Positions 15,768 to 19,218 of a stretch of DNA of 19,218 nucleotides are shown here, in pieces. The translations under genes and the position numbers were made by a program. How positions within the stretch are numbered: the stretch's first letter is position 1; every line of letters starts with the position of its first letter. The DNA is from CAYZYO01 sp964482585 (lineage in GTDB: Bacteria; Bacillota; Syntrophomonadia; Syntrophomonadales; Syntrophomonadaceae). Where the stretch lies: the NCBI GenBank assembly GCA_964482585.1, contig CAYZYO010000039.1, forward strand, positions 1 to 19,218. Reading direction: 5' to 3'. The notes beneath the pieces are model-generated. The model was not told the DNA's origin, did not search any database, and worked only from the letters and a program-made list of their open reading frames with translations.

Positions 15768-17042
15768 TTAGTTTAAATTTTTGAAATCCTGGCGTCGTTT
15801 AAAACGTCGGTTACCTTTAGGGACTAAGCTCAACCGGCTATCTGTCAAGAGTTTTTCCAAACCTATGGCATCTTTATCGCGCAGCCGGTAACAGGTTAGA
15901 CAATCTTCACAATTACGGTCTTTTTCCAGGGGCTCAGTGTATGTACAAATTACACCTTCATAATTTCTCAAAATAACCTTCTGTTCCGACTGAGAGATCA
16001 TATATTGAGGGCTGACCGGAATTTTACCTCCACCTCCAGGTGCATCAATTACATAAGTCGGTACTGCTAACCCTGATGTATGTCCTCGTAATAGTTCCAT
16101 TATTTCGATTCCCCTGGCTACCGAGGTACGGAAATGCTCAATTCCTGGAGAAAGGTCACATTGGTAAAGATAGTAAGGCCTAACCCGCATTTTTAATAAT
16201 TGATGAAACAGGTCTTTTATGACATATGGACAATCGTTTACTCCCTTCAGTAAAACTGTTTGGTTACCCAAAGGTATTCCGGCATCAGCAAGGCGAGCAC
16301 ACGCCTTTTGAGATTCTTCGGTTATTTCCCGGGGGTGATTAAAATGAGTATTTACCCATACCGGATGATATTTTTTAATAATAGAACAGATTTCATCCGT
16401 TATACGCTGGGGCATTACTACTGGAGTACGGGTACCTATACGGATAATTTCGACATGGTCAATTTTTTTCAGCTCAGATAAAAGGTATTCCAATATGTTG
16501 TCATTAATACACATACTATCTCCTCCAGAAAGCAAGACATCACGCACTATTGGATTACCCCGTATATAATTAAGGGCTGCTTCTAATTGTTTATGAGAAC
16601 GGGCCCGGTCATTAATCCCAGCAAAACGTCGGCGAGTACAGTGTCTGCAGTACATAGAACACTGATCAGTTATTAAGAATAAGACACGATCAGGGTAGCG
16701 ATGGGTAATTCCAGGTACTGGTGAATCTACATCTTCGTCAAGAGGATCCTCCATCTCATACTCAACATCCTGCAGTTCCAGCGAAACCGGAACCGCTTGT
16801 TTTCGAATAGGACAATCCGGATCATCCTGGCTCATCAAGGTAGCGTAATATGGAGTTATAGCCATACGCAGGGTCCCCAAGGTATCTATTATACCCCTTT
16901 TTTCCTCATCACTTAAATGTATTACCTTATCCAATTCATCTACTGAAGTAATACGATGGCTAATCTGCCATTGCCAATCATTCCAATCTTTATCGGTTAT
17001 ATCTTTCCATATTGGAATTTCCCGGTAGTCTCTGGTTAACAT
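15768..17042 (-). CDS. kamA: L-lysine 2,3-aminomutase
   Basis: A 424-residue radical SAM/PLP enzyme converting L-alpha-lysine to L-beta-lysine; also called ablA in osmolyte operons. The [4Fe-4S] motif is CSMYCRHC (C128, C132, C135). The PLP lysine is K340 in GGGGKIP. The residues that bind the lysine epsilon-amine in the Clostridium subterminale enzyme (D293, D330) correspond, at a constant offset of 3, to D296 (CDLSPG) and D333 (VIDAPG). That favours true lysine specificity over glutamate or EF-P lysine mutases. A C-terminal Cys cluster (C378, C381, C384) with C271 may form the structural zinc site. The ATG has GGAGG 7 nt upstream. With ablB beside it and no kamDE/kdd/kce genes in view, osmolyte synthesis is favoured over lysine fermentation. 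Confidence 0.95.
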   Translation of the reverse strand: MLTRDYREIPIWKDITDKDWNDWQWQISHRITSVDELDKVIHLSDEEKRGIIDTLGTLRMAITPYYATLMSQDDPDCPIRKQAVPVSLELQDVEYEMEDPLDEDVDSPVPGITHRYPDRVLFLITDQCSMYCRHCTRRRFAGINDRARSHKQLEAALNYIRGNPIVRDVLLSGGDSMCINDNILEYLLSELKKIDHVEIIRIGTRTPVVMPQRITDEICSIIKKYHPVWVNTHFNHPREITEESQKACARLADAGIPLGNQTVLLKGVNDCPYVIKDLFHQLLKMRVRPYYLYQCDLSPGIEHFRTSVARGIEIMELLRGHTSGLAVPTYVIDAPGGGGKIPVSPQYMISQSEQKVILRNYEGVICTYTEPLEKDRNCEDCLTCYRLRDKDAIGLEKLLTDSRLSLVPKGNRRFKRRQDFKNLN

Positions 17043-17127
17043 TGTCCTTCCTCCATATTTTAAACTACCCTTTTTCCCGGCTATATATTCAAAAAACGAC
17101 CCTTTCCAGTTTTAAAATTAAATCACG

Positions 17128-17156
17128 ATATTAGCATATTTAATCTTGCCTGATAA
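17128..17156 (-). promoter_or_regulatory. Candidate promoter of the kamA-ablB operon
   Basis: On the minus strand: TTATCA (17151-17156), 17-nt spacer, TAATAT (17128-17133) with an upstream TG forming TGCTAATAT, an extended -10. It lies about 85 nt ahead of the kamA ATG. No osmostress element is recognised. Confidence 0.45.
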
Positions 17157-17261
17157 ATAAATAACCGGTATATTTGAAAAAATTGTTTTGTTTTTTATAC
17201 TAAATAATAGTATTATTAAAAAACATTTTTTAATACCCTGGATTAGATTCTTAACTGTTTT

Positions 17262-17289
17262 TTGTTATTATAAACGAATATTGTATAAT
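17262..17289 (+). promoter_or_regulatory. Candidate sigma-A-type promoter of the membrane kinase homologue
   Basis: TTGTTA (17262-17267), 16-nt spacer, TATAAT (17284-17289), about 50 nt before the coding start. It is divergent from the kamA promoter. An AT-rich imperfect hairpin (about 17190-17224) separates the two. Confidence 0.55.
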
Positions 17290-17340
17290 ATCACTGGGTT
17301 TGAATTTTTTAATAATTATTAAGGCATAAATATTAACGAG

Positions 17341-18333
17341 GTGAATAATATCGTTAAAAAAATAGCAATCTCAATTCTTATAGGTGCCTGTTTTATACTA
17401 TTATTTGCAGTTAATCTAGAACGTCAGACTGATATTATTTATACACATGTTTTTTATGTGCCTATTTTTCTTGCCGTTTTTTGGTTTGGAAAACATGGTG
17501 TATATTTGGCTTTGATTTTAAGTCTATTACATTTACTGGTAAATTATTATCTATTCGCTGTATTCCTGCCCAGTGCTATATTTCGATCAGTTTTTTTTAT
17601 CCTTTTTGCACTTATAGCTCATTTTTTCATTTCCAGAATAACTAAAAAAGAATTAGATTCCAAGGAATTAGAACCTATTTCCCAGCGGGATCTTATCGGT
17701 AATATGGCTGTAACTATAGGATCTGAAGTAAGAAATTCTATGGCTTCAACTAAAGCCTTTCTGCAGTTATTCCATGATGATACCACGAATACCAGCCAGA
17801 AAGAATATTTCGATATTGTTATTGACGAAATTGATAAAACCAGTGAAACATTAAATGATTATATTCTTTTAGACAGCAATGTCAGGTTAAACCTGGAACC
17901 GGTTAACCTGTCCACTTTAGTTAATGAATTAGAACCAATTATATCTGAATTAACCCAACCCTCCGGGATTGTTCTGGAAAAGAAACTGGCTAATATACCA
18001 GACCTGCTCCTGGATAAAAAACAAGTAGGTAAACTAATAATCCATCTGGTACGTAATGCTGTAGATGCTATGCCATCTGGTGGTAAACTTACAATTAATA
18101 CCGGTGTAGATACTGATACTAATAGGGTTGTGATTTCGGTACATGATGAAGGCCCTGGAGTGGCACCTGATATATCGAAGAAAATCGGTACACCTTTTAT
18201 TACCAGCAAGGAGTCTCATACTGGCCTGGGACTGGCTATTTGTTATAGTATTTTATCAAGGCACAATGCTAGTATGGAATTTAGCTCTGGAGAATCAGGA
18301 GCCACATTTTATTGTTTTTTCCCTATAACTTAA
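17341..18333 (+). CDS. Membrane histidine-kinase homologue lacking the phosphoacceptor His (pseudokinase candidate)
   Basis: A 330-residue protein with a membrane domain of about four helices (about 7-24, 37-50, 53-70, 80-98). It contains the TDIIYTHVFYVPIFLAVFW pattern common to small membrane kinase sensors. No PAS domain is present. The dimerisation helix aligns with the PAS kinase at 10986, but its H-box reads IGSEVRNS against IAHEIRNP: S128 replaces His (codon TCT, 17722-17724). The ATPase domain looks intact: N-box HLVRNAVDAM (N239), G1 DEGPGV (269-274), G2 TGLGLAI (294-300). The start is uncertain: GTG at 17341 overlaps GAGGTGA, which is better spaced for a non-standard ATC start at 17350. 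Two mini membrane proteins follow. It could be a regulator of a true kinase. Confidence 0.88.
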   Translation: MNNIVKKIAISILIGACFILLFAVNLERQTDIIYTHVFYVPIFLAVFWFGKHGVYLALILSLLHLLVNYYLFAVFLPSAIFRSVFFILFALIAHFFISRITKKELDSKELEPISQRDLIGNMAVTIGSEVRNSMASTKAFLQLFHDDTTNTSQKEYFDIVIDEIDKTSETLNDYILLDSNVRLNLEPVNLSTLVNELEPIISELTQPSGIVLEKKLANIPDLLLDKKQVGKLIIHLVRNAVDAMPSGGKLTINTGVDTDTNRVVISVHDEGPGVAPDISKKIGTPFITSKESHTGLGLAICYSILSRHNASMEFSSGESGATFYCFFPIT

Positions 18334-18437
18334 TTCGGGGTTGTATTTTAGAACTTGAAAAAGATCTAATTTGGAGCTGCTTTCTTTTTTTACCTTTAAA
18401 CTCTATAATAATACTAACATTGAGATGGAGTGATGAT

Positions 18438-18653
18438 ATGAGCAAGAAAAAAAAGGCTTTACGTGGAGCTTATTATATAATGGCTACTTTGTTATTTACT
18501 GGTTTTGTTATACAGTTGTATGGTCTCGTTAAGCATTTTCAACAGACGCCAAATAACTGGATAGGGACTATTATGTTCTTAATGACGGCACTTGTATGTG
18601 CCTTTGCTGGAGTACTTTATTTTTTTAAAGCCAAAAATTATAAAACTGATTGA
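18438..18653 (+). CDS. Two-TM mini-protein, first of a paralogous pair
   Basis: A 71-residue protein with a basic N-terminus (MSKKKKALRGAYYIMATLL), TM helix about 10-28, a polar loop with KHFQQTPNNW, TM helix about 43-64, and a basic tail. It is clearly paralogous to the protein at 18773: KALR..YYIMAT, the HF..xPN loop and the AxxxYFxKAxN ending are shared. The start is the ATG at 18438, with GGAG 8 nt upstream; a longer frame from 18312 overlaps the kinase end and lacks a ribosome site. A TATAAT (18404-18409) lies upstream but has no convincing -35. I know no family for it. Confidence 0.78.
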   Translation: MSKKKKALRGAYYIMATLLFTGFVIQLYGLVKHFQQTPNNWIGTIMFLMTALVCAFAGVLYFFKAKNYKTD

Positions 18654-18680
18654 GGATTCTACATACTTTATTATTAACCG

Positions 18681-18698
18681 GCGAATGAATTCGCTTTT
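18681..18698 (+). terminator. Weak hairpin between the mini-protein genes
   Basis: GCGAA-TGAA-TTCGC (18681-18694) followed by TTTT. The stem is only 5 bp, so termination here would be inefficient at best; it may be an attenuator or a repeat. Confidence 0.3.
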
Positions 18699-18772
18699 CG
18701 CAGTGGAATCAAGTATGCCAAATCCTAGATTAAATAGATTAAAATATTATTATAACTTGGAGATTATTAATC

Positions 18773-18994
18773 ATGAACAAAAGACAAAAAGCTTTACGCA
18801 GCACTTATTATATAATGGCTACTGTACTTACCATTATTTCTATATTACAGTTCTATGTAATCTTTACTCATTTCAAAAATATGCCAAATAGTTTTATAAT
18901 TATTATTTTATTTCTAATTACAGCAATAATGTTTGCTATAGCTGCAGTTATCTATTTTATGAAAGCACATAATTTAAAATCCAATACTAATTAA
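18773..18994 (+). CDS. Two-TM mini-protein, second of a paralogous pair
   Basis: A 73-residue paralogue of the 18438 product. It has a basic start (MNKRQKALRSTYYIMATVL), TM helix about 12-31, a loop THFKNMPNSF, TM helix about 41-63, and a KAHNLKSNTN tail. The ATG has GGAG 10 nt upstream. The 119-nt spacer from the first copy contains a weak hairpin, so the two could be expressed at different levels. Tandem duplication followed by divergence is the simplest origin. The location directly after a membrane kinase homologue suggests, but does not prove, a signalling role. Confidence 0.78.
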   Translation: MNKRQKALRSTYYIMATVLTIISILQFYVIFTHFKNMPNSFIIIILFLITAIMFAIAAVIYFMKAHNLKSNTN

Positions 18995-19073
18995 TAGCTA
19001 TTATCCTCATCTTGATATGTAGTTTTCTTAAAATGAATACAAGATTCTACTACAAAAACTCTTATTATTGCGT

Positions 19074-19096
19074 ATAGGAGACGTCAATCTCTCTAG
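19074..19096. repeat. Degenerate copy of the GGAGACTTCAGTCTCC element
   Basis: ATAGGAGACGTCAATCTCTC and then TAG resembles 5702-5725 (AGAGGAGACTTCAGTCTCCT and then CTAC) over about 20 positions with a few changes. It lies in the gene-free tail 18995-19218, where I see nothing else apart from a CAGTTGAGAGAAGA stretch (19180-19193) resembling 2217-2230. Confidence 0.45.
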
Positions 19097-19218
19097 TTAA
19101 TTGCATCTACTTTAGATTTTAAGCTTTTTTATTTTACTTATTGACTTAGCATAATAATGAAAATATAATCCCATCTTTGACAGTTGAGAGAAGAAAACCG
19201 CTTGGATAACACCGATAA

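Noticed and set aside
17859..18219. Minus-strand open frames within the pseudokinase gene
   Set aside because: They are shadows of the clearly coding plus-strand ATPase domain, without ribosome sites.
18312..18437. N-terminal extension of the first mini-protein, overlapping the kinase end
   Set aside because: There is no ribosome site, the paralogue lacks it, and the internal ATG at 18438 has a placed GGAG.

Overview
The window is AT-rich DNA that most likely comes from a spore-forming Clostridia-type Bacillota. The evidence is a YtxC sporulation-family gene upstream of thrS, a PdaB-type sporulation polysaccharide deacetylase, strong Shine-Dalgarno sites before most genes, TTG/GTG starts and intrinsic terminators with U-tracts. 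The genus cannot be fixed from the sequence alone. A kamA-ablB pair suggests it can make the osmolyte N-epsilon-acetyl-beta-lysine.

Layout. Positions 1-208 hold only short dispersed repeats. Positions 209-4458 are on the minus strand: thrS, a short DUF445 membrane protein, ytxC and a YkuS/UPF0180 protein. Positions 4618-7438 carry a membrane-anchored VanX-like D-Ala-D-Ala dipeptidase, a minus-strand tRNA-Val(GAC), and two consecutive polysaccharide deacetylases that end at a strong terminator. This is a cell-wall block. Positions 7519-10700 hold a second terminator hairpin, a DUF2892-like protein, a minus-strand MBL-fold hydrolase with a small anchored protein, an acidic unknown, and a divergent unknown with a ribbon-helix-helix-like C-terminus. 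Positions 10986-13975 hold a soluble multi-PAS histidine kinase followed by a 61-residue two-TM protein. Positions 13972-17042 are minus-strand: a HAD phosphatase, ablB and ablA/kamA. Positions 17341-18994 hold a membrane histidine-kinase homologue followed by two paralogous two-TM mini-proteins.

The most interesting signal is the pair of kinase loci. The two kinases share a closely related catalytic core. The membrane one has Ser in place of the phosphoacceptor His in an otherwise recognisable H-box, while its ATP-binding N, G1 and G2 boxes look intact. Both kinase genes are followed by tiny two-TM proteins of similar layout, and neither has a response regulator nearby. This could be a signalling module made of a canonical kinase, a His-less pseudokinase and small membrane partners. 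That linkage is inference.

A second theme is dispersed short intergenic repeats: an AATTAACCACAGAT type, an AGTTGGTC tandem type and a GGAGACTTCAGTCTCC palindrome type. They recur between genes across the window.
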